42,469 nucleotides of DNA from Streptomyces olivochromogenes (GTDB lineage: Bacteria > Actinomycetota > Actinomycetes > Streptomycetales > Streptomycetaceae). Positions 30,400-37,954 of the stretch are shown here, one piece after another. The DNA lies in NCBI RefSeq assembly GCF_021538895.1, contig NZ_JADDRL010000083.1, positions 1 through 42,469 of the forward strand, read 5' to 3'. The number at the start of each line of letters is the position of its first letter. Positions within the stretch are counted from its first letter, which is position 1. The position numbers and the translations under genes were made by a program. Under the pieces are notes generated by a model. The model was not told the origin of the DNA and did not search any database. It worked only from the letters and a program-made list of their open reading frames with translations.

Positions 30400-31260
30400 A
30401 TGGACGACCTCTATCTGCGGCAGACGCCGTACAGCGACCCGGGCGCCCTCGACGTCGTCGGCCTGCCCCGCGATCCGCGTGAACTCACCGCTGTCGTACG
30501 CGGTCTGATCCTCCATCGGCTGGAGGGCGAGCGGATCGGGTACGACATCCCCGAGGAGCGGCTGCACCACGACGGCGAGTCCCGGTACGTCACGGAGATC
30601 CTGCGGATCCTGCGCTCCCGCAAGGACGCTCCGCTCACCGAGAAGCGGTCCTACGACGAGCAGTTCGTCGGCACGTGCCGCGACTACGCCCTCCTGCTGT
30701 GCGCGCTGCTGCGGGCGACCGGGACCCCGGCCCGCCTCCGGGGCGGCTACGGCACGTACTTCGTCGACGGCTTCCACGACGACCACTGGGTCACCGAGTA
30801 CCAACGGCCGGACGGGACTTGGCGGTTGGCCGACCCCCAGGTGTCCGCCGACCTCTACGACGTACCCTTCGACCCGCTGGACGTGCCCCGGGACCGGTTC
30901 GTCGTGGCGGGGCAGGCGTGGCGGGCGTGCCGGGCAGGTCGGGCCGATCCGGAGACGTTCGGGGTCTGGGTCGATCCCGGACTGCGGGGCATGTGGCTCG
31001 TGTTCAACTCCGTCGTCCTGGACCTCGCGGCCCTCAACGGCACCGAGCCACTGCCCTGGGACGGCTGGGGGCTCGCGGGACCGGAGAGCTACGCGTCGCT
31101 GACCGAGGACGACTTCGCCCTGATCGACGCCGTTGCCGCGGCCGGTACGACGGAGGAGTACCGGCACCTCCACGAGGACCCACGACTCGCCGTACCCCGC
31201 GAGATCCTCTCCTGCTCGCCCTTCCTCGGCCCGCGGACGGTCACTCTTCCCCGGCCGTGA
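30400..31260 (+). CDS. Transglutaminase-like domain protein
   Basis: A 286-residue cytosolic protein with a complete papain-like transglutaminase triad: C93 in VGTCRDYALLLCALLRATGTPAR, H129 in DGFHDDHWVTEYQ, and D145 in WRLADPQ. This order and spacing match the transglutaminase core (PF01841). Such domains cleave or form amide bonds. No signal peptide exists, so it works inside the cell; the substrate is unknown. The start ATG at 30400 follows a leaderless promoter. Its 3' end overlaps the convergent DUF1697 gene by 20 bp. Confidence 0.87.
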   Translation: MDDLYLRQTPYSDPGALDVVGLPRDPRELTAVVRGLILHRLEGERIGYDIPEERLHHDGESRYVTEILRILRSRKDAPLTEKRSYDEQFVGTCRDYALLLCALLRATGTPARLRGGYGTYFVDGFHDDHWVTEYQRPDGTWRLADPQVSADLYDVPFDPLDVPRDRFVVAGQAWRACRAGRADPETFGVWVDPGLRGMWLVFNSVVLDLAALNGTEPLPWDGWGLAGPESYASLTEDDFALIDAVAAAGTTEEYRHLHEDPRLAVPREILSCSPFLGPRTVTLPRP

Positions 31261-31792
31261 GCTCCACCAGCTTCATGACGGTGTTCCAGTTCCGGGTCGT
31301 GGCGATCAGCCCCTTGGTGATCCGCGGCCGGGACAGGACCGCCGCCAGCCTGGACTGGCCGAGGCCCGCCGGGACGTACAGGTACAGCGCGCGGTCGCCG
31401 AGCCGGAACTCCTCGGGGAGGTGGGCGGCCTGGTCGATCTCCGCGAAGCGCTCGGCGGTGACCGGCGCGGAGAAGTACATGACGTGGAGCTCCTTGCCCT
31501 GCAGCTCGGCCGCCGGGAAGGGGCAGGCGTCGGCCACCGCCGCCAGATAGGCGTGGTCGCGCACGATCACCTCGACAAAGAACCCGAAGTGCTTCTCGAT
31601 CGCCTCGGTGAGTTCCGCGGCCAGGGACTCCTCGTCGCCGTGGCCGGCCGCGAACACGGCCTGGCCGCTCTGCAGATGGGTGCGTACGGCGTCGTGGCCG
31701 AGGCGCTCCATGAGCGCGCGCAGCTCGGCCATCGGGAGCTTCTTGCTGCCGCCCACGTTGATTCCGCGCAGCAGCGCCGCGTACATCGTCAT
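31241..31792 (-). CDS. DUF1697 domain protein
   Basis: A 183-residue protein that follows the DUF1697 pattern throughout: MYAALLRGINVGGSKKLPMAELRALMERLG, VRTHLQSGQAVF, ELTEAIEKHFGFFVEVIVRDHAYLAAV and the C-terminal RNWNTVMKLVEL. Function is unknown; the family is small, cytosolic and widespread in actinobacteria. The ATG at 31792 has TATGGT 6 nt upstream and no ribosome binding site. A second ATG at 31786 is also possible. A 35-bp hairpin (31809-31843) sits directly upstream of this promoter. Confidence 0.87.
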   Translation of the reverse strand: MTMYAALLRGINVGGSKKLPMAELRALMERLGHDAVRTHLQSGQAVFAAGHGDEESLAAELTEAIEKHFGFFVEVIVRDHAYLAAVADACPFPAAELQGKELHVMYFSAPVTAERFAEIDQAAHLPEEFRLGDRALYLYVPAGLGQSRLAAVLSRPRITKGLIATTRNWNTVMKLVELTAGEE

Positions 31793-31808
31793 CCGGACAC
31801 CATAGAGC

Positions 31809-31843
31809 GGCCGTCGTGCCCCGTGGGGGTGGGCACGACGGCC
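31809..31843. repeat. 13-bp perfect inverted repeat at the DUF1697 promoter
   Basis: GGCCGTCGTGCCC (31809-31821) and GGGCACGACGGCC (31831-31843) with a 9-nt loop. It lies 5 bp upstream of the -10 hexamer of the DUF1697 gene, where a -35 would sit, so it may be an operator. It could also be a terminator for a transcript coming from the right. Confidence 0.6.
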
Positions 31844-31916
31844 GCCGCCCGTCGCCGGGCTGCGCGAAACTCTCGCCGATCGGGCGGCCCGGATCAACCG
31901 ATACACGCAGCTGTGA

Positions 31917-31929
31917 CTTGTTCAACAAG
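31917..31929. promoter_or_regulatory. Palindrome CTTGTTCAACAAG
   Basis: A perfect 13-bp palindrome, 6-bp arms around a central C, in an AT-rich pocket between the DUF1697 and MMPL genes. Its form suits a MarR- or TetR-type operator (inference); no such regulator is adjacent. Confidence 0.45.
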
Positions 31930-32192
31930 CTTTCGTAATCACAAAGTGGATCTCTGCCGACGGATCGGACGTCCTACGGGTGCGAGCTCACCCCGTCCCT
32001 GATCACCGTCCCCGAGAAGCGCGGATAGATGTAAGGGGCCTTCATCCTCCTCAGCGGTGAGAGGCCGGTGCCGGACTTCACCGGGCAGCAGGACGAGATC
32101 TTCTTATCCGGCCCATACCTTCGAATCGAACGAAGTACGGAGCGCAACGTGGCGGCAGGGACCGCCACCGCACACAAGGGGGAGAGCCCGTC

Positions 32193-34436
32193 ATGGGGAA
32201 CGGAGACACGCGGGTCCGGGGCATAGCCGCCCGGGCCGGCGGCTGGAGCGCACGGCACCGCTGGGCGGCGGTCGGCATATGGGTGCTGTTCGTCGTCCTG
32301 GCGATGGGACTCGGTTCCGCGGCGGGCCGGGTGGACGTCGACCAGGCCGACCAGCTGCAGGGCGAGACGCACACCGCAGCGAAGATCATCGACGACGCGG
32401 GGATCAAGAACCCGGCCGGCGAGTCGGTCCTGGTCCAGTCGAAGGACGGTTCGGTCAAGGCCACGGACGCCGCGTTCAAGGCCGCCGTCACCGACGTCGT
32501 GAAGGCGGTCGAGAACACCGGCAAGGTCACGGGCATCACCTCGCCCTACGACGCCGGGACCATCTCGAAGGACGGCCGCAGCGCCCTGGTGCAGTTCGAC
32601 ATCCGCGGTGACGCGGACACCGCGGTCGACCGGGTCGAGCCGGTGCTGAAGGCCGTCGCGGGCGTGCAGAAGGCCCACGGGTCGGTGCGGGTCGAGGAGA
32701 TCGGCTCGGCCAGCATGCAGAAGCAGTACAAGGACGCCTTCGGGGACGACTTCCAGAAGGCGGAGCTCTCCGCCGTGCCCGTCGCCCTCGGCATCCTGCT
32801 GATCGCCTTCGGCGCCCTGGTGGCCGCGCTGCTGCCGGTCGCGCTGGCGGTCACCGCGATCATGGCGACGATGGGCCTGATGGGCATCGTCAGTCACCTG
32901 CAGCCGATGAGCGACACCGCCAACTCCGTGATGCTGCTGGTCGGTATGGCCGTCGGCGTCGACTACTGCCTGTTCTACCTGCGCCGCGAGCGCGAAGAGC
33001 GGGAGGCCGGGCGCGACGCGGGTGCCGCGCTCAGGATCGCCGCCGCCACCAGCGGCCGCGCGATCATCGTCTCCGGTGTCACCGTCTGCGTCGCGATGGC
33101 GGGCATGCTGTTCACCGGGCTCCCCGAGTTCGAGGCGATGGGCCTGGCCTCGCTGATGGTCGTGGCGGTCGCCATGGTCGGTTCGGTGACCGTCCTGCCC
33201 GCGCTGCTCTCGCTGCTGGGCGAGCGGGTCGAGAAGGGCCGGATCCCCTTCCTGCGCCGCCGCAAGCGCGCGGGCGGCTCGGAGAGCCGGTTCTGGACCG
33301 CCGTCCTCAAGGGTGTGCTCGCCAAGCCCTTGATCTCGGTCGTCGTCGCGACGGGCGCGCTGCTCGCGGTCACGGCTCCCGCGCTCGGCATGAAGACCTC
33401 GCAGCTCACGCTGGACCAGGAGTTCGGCGACTCGCTGCCGATCGTGCAGACGTACGACCGGGTCAACGACGCCTTCCCGGGCGGCTCCGAGCCGGCCCAG
33501 GTGGTCGTCAAGGCGAAGGACATCAACGCGCCCGAGGTGCGTCAGGCGCTGGCCGACTTCAAGCAGCGGGCGATCGACTCGGGCGCCTCGCGCGGTCCGA
33601 TCGACATCAAGCTGCACGACGCGCAGAACGTGGCCCTGGTGTCCGTGCCGCTGGTCGGCGGCTCCGACATGGACAAGGCGGGCCAGAACCTTCAGAAGCT
33701 GCGCGACGAGGTGCGGCCCGCCACGCTCGGCAAGGTCGACGGCGTCCAGGCACCGGTCACCGGACAGGTCGCCGGCAACCACGACTTCAACGACCAGCTG
33801 ATCGGTTCGGTCGTGCCGGTCTTCGCCTTCGTGGTGGTCTTCGCCTTCCTGCTGATGCTGCTGTCGTTCCGCTCGCTGACCGTCGCGATCACGTCGATCC
33901 TGCTGAACCTGCTGTCGGTGGGCGCGGCCTACGGCATCCTCGTCGCGGTCTTCCAGCACGGCTGGGGCGCCTCGCTGGTGGGCGCGGAGGGCGTCGGCGC
34001 CATCGTCACCTGGCTGCCGCTGTTCCTCTTCGTGATCCTGTTCGGCCTGTCCATGGACTACCACGTGTTCGTGGTCTCGCGGATCCGCGAGGCGCGGGTG
34101 CGCGGCCGCAGCACGAAGGACGCGATCCAGCACGGCGTGGTCACCACGGCCGGCGTCGTCACCAGCGCCGCCGTCATCATGGTCGCGGTGTTCGCGATCT
34201 TCGGCACGCTGTCCATGCAGTCCATGAAGCAGATGGGCGTGGGCCTGGCGGCCGCGGTGCTCATCGACGCGACGATCATCCGCGGTGTGCTGCTGCCCGC
34301 CGTGATGGCACTGCTCGGCGAGCGCAACTGGTACCTGCCGAAGTGGCTGAACCGCATGCCCGACCTGACCCACGACGAGTCGCCGGAGGCGCACGCCCCG
34401 GTCAGGTCCGGCGAGAGTGAGCCGGTGCGGGTCTGA
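32193..34436 (+). CDS. MMPL/RND family membrane transporter
   Basis: A 747-residue inner membrane protein with the two-fold RND layout. Helix 1 (WAAVGIWVLFVVLAMGLGSAAG) is followed by a large extracytoplasmic loop, five to six helices, a second loop (about residues 400-540) and a second helix set. The paired motifs GMAVGVDYCLFYLRR and GLSMDYHVFVVSRIREA carry the Asp-Tyr pairs of MMPL transporters that couple proton movement to export. Substrates in the family are lipids, siderophores or drugs. GGGGGAG lies about 10 nt before the ATG at 32193. A strong terminator follows. Confidence 0.92.
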   Translation: MGNGDTRVRGIAARAGGWSARHRWAAVGIWVLFVVLAMGLGSAAGRVDVDQADQLQGETHTAAKIIDDAGIKNPAGESVLVQSKDGSVKATDAAFKAAVTDVVKAVENTGKVTGITSPYDAGTISKDGRSALVQFDIRGDADTAVDRVEPVLKAVAGVQKAHGSVRVEEIGSASMQKQYKDAFGDDFQKAELSAVPVALGILLIAFGALVAALLPVALAVTAIMATMGLMGIVSHLQPMSDTANSVMLLVGMAVGVDYCLFYLRREREEREAGRDAGAALRIAAATSGRAIIVSGVTVCVAMAGMLFTGLPEFEAMGLASLMVVAVAMVGSVTVLPALLSLLGERVEKGRIPFLRRRKRAGGSESRFWTAVLKGVLAKPLISVVVATGALLAVTAPALGMKTSQLTLDQEFGDSLPIVQTYDRVNDAFPGGSEPAQVVVKAKDINAPEVRQALADFKQRAIDSGASRGPIDIKLHDAQNVALVSVPLVGGSDMDKAGQNLQKLRDEVRPATLGKVDGVQAPVTGQVAGNHDFNDQLIGSVVPVFAFVVVFAFLLMLLSFRSLTVAITSILLNLLSVGAAYGILVAVFQHGWGASLVGAEGVGAIVTWLPLFLFVILFGLSMDYHVFVVSRIREARVRGRSTKDAIQHGVVTTAGVVTSAAVIMVAVFAIFGTLSMQSMKQMGVGLAAAVLIDATIIRGVLLPAVMALLGERNWYLPKWLNRMPDLTHDESPEAHAPVRSGESEPVRV

Positions 34437-34461
34437 TCCGACCGCACGTCTCCCTGACACA

Positions 34462-34500
34462 CAGGGCCCGTTGGTTTCCGGGGGGAACCAACAGGCCCTG
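34462..34500 (+). terminator. Terminator after the MMPL gene
   Basis: An 18-position stem from CAGGGCC (34462-34468) to GGCCCTG (34494-34500), with one mismatch and one wobble pair and a 3-nt loop of G residues. It lies 25 bp after the stop codon. Confidence 0.8.
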
Positions 34501-34527
34501 CTGTCATGTGCGTTGCTCGCGACGCCG

Positions 34528-34653
34528 TTACGCGCGCAGTGCCGCCTCGATGAGGTCGGCCGCCCGGCGGGTGCCACCCTCCTCGGCCATCCGGGCCCTG
34601 CGGTACACCGACGCGTGCGCCGACTTCCAGGAGGCCCTTGCGCTGCGCGCCGC
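34528..34653 (-). pseudogene. C-terminal remnant of a glycosyltransferase
   Basis: The reverse strand frame ends at TAA 34528-34530 and reads ARMAEEGGTRRAADLIEAAL close to the stop. This is the usual C-terminal helix of GT-B macrolide-type glycosyltransferases (an xxEGGxxRAADLIExxL pattern). A stop codon in frame at 34654-34656 cuts off everything upstream after 42 codons, and the catalytic domain is missing from the window. It reads as the decayed tail of a deleted gene. The glycosyltransferase identity rests on one short motif. Confidence 0.5.
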
Positions 34654-34856
34654 TCAGCGCTGATGGCGGTCGAGGACCAGGTTGCGCCCGCGGGAGCGGG
34701 CAGCACCTCCCGGGCGAAGCCCTTGGGCGCCTGCTGCACGAGCTGCGGCAGGTCCCGGAAGTTGAGGCCGCCGTTCCCGGTCCGACCTGGGCGAATGCGA
34801 GACTGGTCGATGCCGGACACGGCAGGACGGCGCAGGTCGGGACACGGAGGCGGACG

Positions 34857-35720
34857 ATGGACGAGGCACGGGCGCGGAACGTGCTGGCCTATGCGGACGT
34901 GGTGCCGGGCCCGGCAGCGGACGCGCGGCTCCTCGCCCTCGGCGAGAACGCGGTGTTCGCCGCCGGTGACCTGGTGGTCAAGGTGGGCCGCGACGCCGAA
35001 CTCCTGGACCGGGCCCGGCGCGAGCTGGAGATCGCCGGATGGCTGGCCGAGGCGGGCGTGCCGGCGGTACGGGCGGCCAAGCCCGTGCCACTGCTGGTGG
35101 AGGAGCACCCGGTGACCGTCTGGCACCGGCTCCCCGAACCCGTACGGCCCGCCGAGCCACGGGATCTGGCCGAACTGCTCCGGCTCGTGCACGCGCTTCC
35201 CGCCCCCTCCTTCGACCTGCCGCCCCGCGAGCTGCTGGGCGGGGTGGAGCGCTGGCTGCGACTCGCGGGCGACGCGATCGACCCGGCGGACGCCGCTTAT
35301 CTGCGCGAGCGCCGGGACGGCTTCGCGGCGGCCGCGGCCGCGCTGACGCCCCGGCTGCCGCCGGGCCCGATCCACGGCGACGCGCTGCCCCGCAATGTGC
35401 ACATCGGCCCCGACGGGCCGGTCCTGGTCGACCTGGAGACCTTCTCCGCCGACCTGCGCGAGCACGACCTGGTGGTCATGGCCCTCTCCCGGGACCGCTA
35501 CGGCCTGCCCGCCGAGGCCTACGACTCCTTCACCCAGACCTACGGCTGGGACGTGCGCGCCTGGGAGGGCTGCTCGGTGCTGCGCGGCGCCCGCGAGACG
35601 GCCAGCTGCGCCTGGGTCGCCCAGCACGCCCCGGCCAACCCCAAGGCACTGGAGGAGTTCCGGCGCCGGGTGGCGTCCCTGCGGGACGGGGACGAGACGG
35701 TGCGGTGGTATCCGTTCTGA
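34857..35720 (+). CDS. Aminoglycoside phosphotransferase (APH)-family kinase-like protein
   Basis: A 287-residue protein kinase-like phosphotransferase. The N-lobe has GENAVFAAGDLVVKVGR with the ATP-binding lysine (K42) and the following helix ELEIAGWLAEAGVPAV. The catalytic loop HGDALPRN is at residues 173-180 (D175, N180), and D192 in VLVDLET is the metal-binding aspartate. The substrate is not evident: APH-family proteins phosphorylate antibiotics, choline, homoserine or sugars. GGAGG lies 7 nt before the ATG at 34857. It converges on the exonuclease gene. Confidence 0.88.
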   Translation: MDEARARNVLAYADVVPGPAADARLLALGENAVFAAGDLVVKVGRDAELLDRARRELEIAGWLAEAGVPAVRAAKPVPLLVEEHPVTVWHRLPEPVRPAEPRDLAELLRLVHALPAPSFDLPPRELLGGVERWLRLAGDAIDPADAAYLRERRDGFAAAAAALTPRLPPGPIHGDALPRNVHIGPDGPVLVDLETFSADLREHDLVVMALSRDRYGLPAEAYDSFTQTYGWDVRAWEGCSVLRGARETASCAWVAQHAPANPKALEEFRRRVASLRDGDETVRWYPF

Positions 35721-35775
35721 GCCCCTCGCGCGGGCCGGTGCCGTCAGGCCCGCGGCGTCGGCACCGAGGCCGGCC

Positions 35776-36501
35776 TCACGCGGGTCGGCTCTCCGCCGGC
35801 TCGCGCAGGGGCCACACCCCGTCGATCACCGCGTCCGCGTCCCCCTTGCCGCGCAGGAACTTCTGGAAGTCCGCCGCCCACTCGGCGTACCACCCGATCT
35901 GACGGCGGTGCAGCTCCGCCGGGCCGAGGGCCGCGATCTTGGGGTGGCGGTCGGCTATCGCGCGGGCCAGGCGGGCCGCGGCCAGGGCGTCGGCCGCGGC
36001 GTCGTGGGCGGAGTCGAGCGCGACGCCGTACTCCGCGCAGACCGCTTCCAGGTTGCGCTTGCCGCGGCGGTAGCGGTCGACCCGGCGGTCGATGGTGTAC
36101 GGGTCGATGACCGGTGCCGGGTCGATGCCGCCGAGGCGGTCGGACAGCGACGGCAGGTCGTACCGCCGCAGTTCGGCGGAGAGCAGGGTGAGGTCGAAGG
36201 CCGCGTTGTAGGCGACGACGGGCACGCCCGTCTTCCAGTAGCCCGCGAGGACGTCCGCGATGGCGTCCGCGACCTGGTCGGCCGGGCGGCCCTCGGCCGC
36301 CGCGCGCTCGTTGCTGATGCCGTGCACCGCCACCGCGTCGGCCGGGATCTCCACGCCCGGGTCGGCGAGCCACTCCCGCCGCCCCACGGGCTGCCCGGCC
36401 CGGATCTCGATCACGGCCCCCGTGACGATGCGTGCCTCGCGCGGATCGGTCCCGGTCGTCTCCAGGTCGAAGCCGACGAGCAGCTCCTGGTGCCAGCCCA
36501 T
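35776..36501 (-). CDS. 3'-5' exonuclease, DnaQ-like DEDDh type
   Basis: A 241-residue nuclease. The DEDDh set is complete: D12 and E14 (FDLETTGTDP), D103 (NAAFDLTLL), and H166 and D171 (HDAAADALAAA). This is the fold of the DNA polymerase III epsilon subunit, ExoX and oligoribonuclease; no polymerase clamp-binding motif or polymerase domain is attached, so it probably acts in DNA repair or RNA turnover. The start at ATG 36501 places FDLETTG near the N-terminus as usual; the in-frame start at 36567 is unlike the family. It is divergent in layout from nothing nearby: the upstream HEPN gene runs in the same direction, 102 bp away. Confidence 0.9.
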   Translation of the reverse strand: MGWHQELLVGFDLETTGTDPREARIVTGAVIEIRAGQPVGRREWLADPGVEIPADAVAVHGISNERAAAEGRPADQVADAIADVLAGYWKTGVPVVAYNAAFDLTLLSAELRRYDLPSLSDRLGGIDPAPVIDPYTIDRRVDRYRRGKRNLEAVCAEYGVALDSAHDAAADALAAARLARAIADRHPKIAALGPAELHRRQIGWYAEWAADFQKFLRGKGDADAVIDGVWPLREPAESRPA

Positions 36502-36603
36502 GGGCGGCCCCCCTTCTTGGTGGTGCTTTCCCCCAGTGATCTCCACCATCGCATGCGCCACTGACAATCCGAGGATCGCGTTCCGCTTGTCCGCCCGGAC
36601 AGT

Positions 36604-37851
36604 TCAGGACACAGGCCGTGAATCAGCCCAGGTGAACTCGAATTCCTCGCGGTATGTCGGGAAGAGACCGCCTTCGTCCGCTCCGGGCACATCACCCGAC
36701 TTGACCAGACGGCTTCCGTTGCGCAGCACCAGCACCGGCGACTCCATCCCCCGCGCCCCGCGCAGATAGGACTGCACCACGGCGATGCCGTCCGTGCCGT
36801 CGCCGTCCACGAGGTAGGCGGTGAAGCGGGGCGTCTCGTCGTACACCTGGATCTCGAAGGCGCCGGGATCACGCAGCCGGGACCGCACCCGGCGCATGTG
36901 CAGGATGTTCATCTCGACGGAGCGGCTCAGCTCGCCCCGTTTCATCCCGAGCTCGCGCTCGCGGCGCTTGACCGCGCTGGAGGCCGGGTTGAGGAACAGC
37001 AGCCGCACCCGGCAGCCGGACTCGGCGAGCCGCACCAGCCGCCGGCCGGAGAAGTTCTGCACGAGCAGGTTCAGGCCGATGCCGATGGCGTCGAGGCGGC
37101 GGGCGCCGCCGAACAGGTCCTCGGCGGGGAACTGGCGCATCAACCGCACCCGGTCGGAATGCACGGCCACGACGTCCGCGTACCGGTCGCCGACCAGGTC
37201 CTCGACCGCGTCGACGGGCAGCCGGCGCGCGGAGGGCACGTCGCCGCCCGAGCCGAGCATCTCCAGGAGCCGCGCCGAGGCCCGTTCGGCCTGGTTGAGG
37301 ACGGCCTCGGACAGGGCCCGGTTGCGGGAGACGACGTTGCGGGTGACTTCCAGTTCGTCCAGGGCGAGTTCGACGTCCCGGCGTTCGTCGAAGTAGGGCT
37401 CGAAGCACGGCCAGTGCTGCACCATCAGCTCGCGCAGCTGCGGCAGCGTGAGGAAGCTGATGACGTTGTCGTCGGCCGGGTCGAGCAGATAGCCCTTGCG
37501 GCGGCTGACCTCGCGCACGGCGACCGCGCGCTGGACCCACTCCTGCCCGGCGGGACCGGCCGCGGCGACCACCCAGTCGTCGCCGTGGACGGGTTCGTAG
37601 ATGGGACGCAGAACAGCGGCCACGACCGCGCGCAACCGCTGTTCGACGAGGTTCAGCCAGATGTAGGCCCGGCCGGCCCGCTGTGCGCGCGTACGCACTT
37701 CGAGCCAGGCGTCGGCGTCCCAGTCCAGTTCCGGCCCGATGGCCCCGGCGTCCATGGGCCGCGCCAGGGACACCGCGCCGGGCGGGACCTCCGTGGAGTT
37801 CCCCTCGTGACCCTCGTCACCAGGGGGCAGCTCCAGCCCTCCCGAGCCCAC
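36604..37851 (-). CDS. SAV2148-type HEPN domain protein
   Basis: A 415-residue protein that matches, over its whole length, the conserved Streptomyces SAV2148 group as I remember it (GSGGLELPPGDEGHEGNSTEVPP, IGPELDWDADAWLEVRTRAQ, YIWLNLVEQRLRAVVAAVLRP, ADDNVISFLTLPQLRELMVQHWPCF). HEPN domains are helical and often act as RNases or in toxin and stress systems. The second half (NFSGRRLVRLAESGCRVRLLFLNPASSAVKRRERELG, then ILHMRRVRSRL) resembles a phospholipase D-like or DUF5919 fold. The GTG at 37851 fits the family start; the frame continues open to 37893. Cellular role unknown. Confidence 0.83.
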   Translation of the reverse strand: MGSGGLELPPGDEGHEGNSTEVPPGAVSLARPMDAGAIGPELDWDADAWLEVRTRAQRAGRAYIWLNLVEQRLRAVVAAVLRPIYEPVHGDDWVVAAAGPAGQEWVQRAVAVREVSRRKGYLLDPADDNVISFLTLPQLRELMVQHWPCFEPYFDERRDVELALDELEVTRNVVSRNRALSEAVLNQAERASARLLEMLGSGGDVPSARRLPVDAVEDLVGDRYADVVAVHSDRVRLMRQFPAEDLFGGARRLDAIGIGLNLLVQNFSGRRLVRLAESGCRVRLLFLNPASSAVKRRERELGMKRGELSRSVEMNILHMRRVRSRLRDPGAFEIQVYDETPRFTAYLVDGDGTDGIAVVQSYLRGARGMESPVLVLRNGSRLVKSGDVPGADEGGLFPTYREEFEFTWADSRPVS

Positions 37852-37954
37852 CCGTGCACCGCCTTCCGCTCCCCCGAGCTCTCCCCGTCTCAACGATCAA
37901 GGAAGGGTACTCCGCAAGCGGTCGGCGATGCAGCCGGATGGACAGGTCGTTTTC

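Larger units (their letters stand above)
31793..32192. other. 400-bp intergenic region between DUF1697 and MMPL genes
   Basis: This stretch holds the promoter of the DUF1697 gene, the hairpin at 31809-31843, the palindrome CTTGTTCAACAAG at 31917-31929, and the ribosome binding site GGGGGAG before the MMPL gene. The reverse strand has a short open frame ending at 31974, with coding-like codon use but no recognisable protein. I support no full gene here. Confidence 0.5.
34437..34856. other. 420-bp region with a terminator and a gene remnant
   Basis: No intact gene. The region holds the MMPL terminator (34462-34500), the glycosyltransferase remnant on the reverse strand (34528-34653), and GGAGG before the kinase start. 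The remainder shows no convincing frame. Confidence 0.55.

Noticed and set aside
31809..31843. Terminal inverted repeat of an insertion sequence
   Set aside because: No transposase, no target duplication and no matching partner repeat nearby.
34657..34800. Second remnant next to the glycosyltransferase tail (GGLNFRDLPQLVQQAPKGFA on the reverse strand)
   Set aside because: It looks protein-like but I recognise no family, and it lies beyond an in-frame stop; not enough support for a feature.
31974..35627. A 1217-codon open frame on the reverse strand
   Set aside because: It runs antisense to the MMPL and kinase genes, has the repetitive Arg/Asp/His composition of a shadow frame, and no family motifs. 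Only its last codons are discussed separately.
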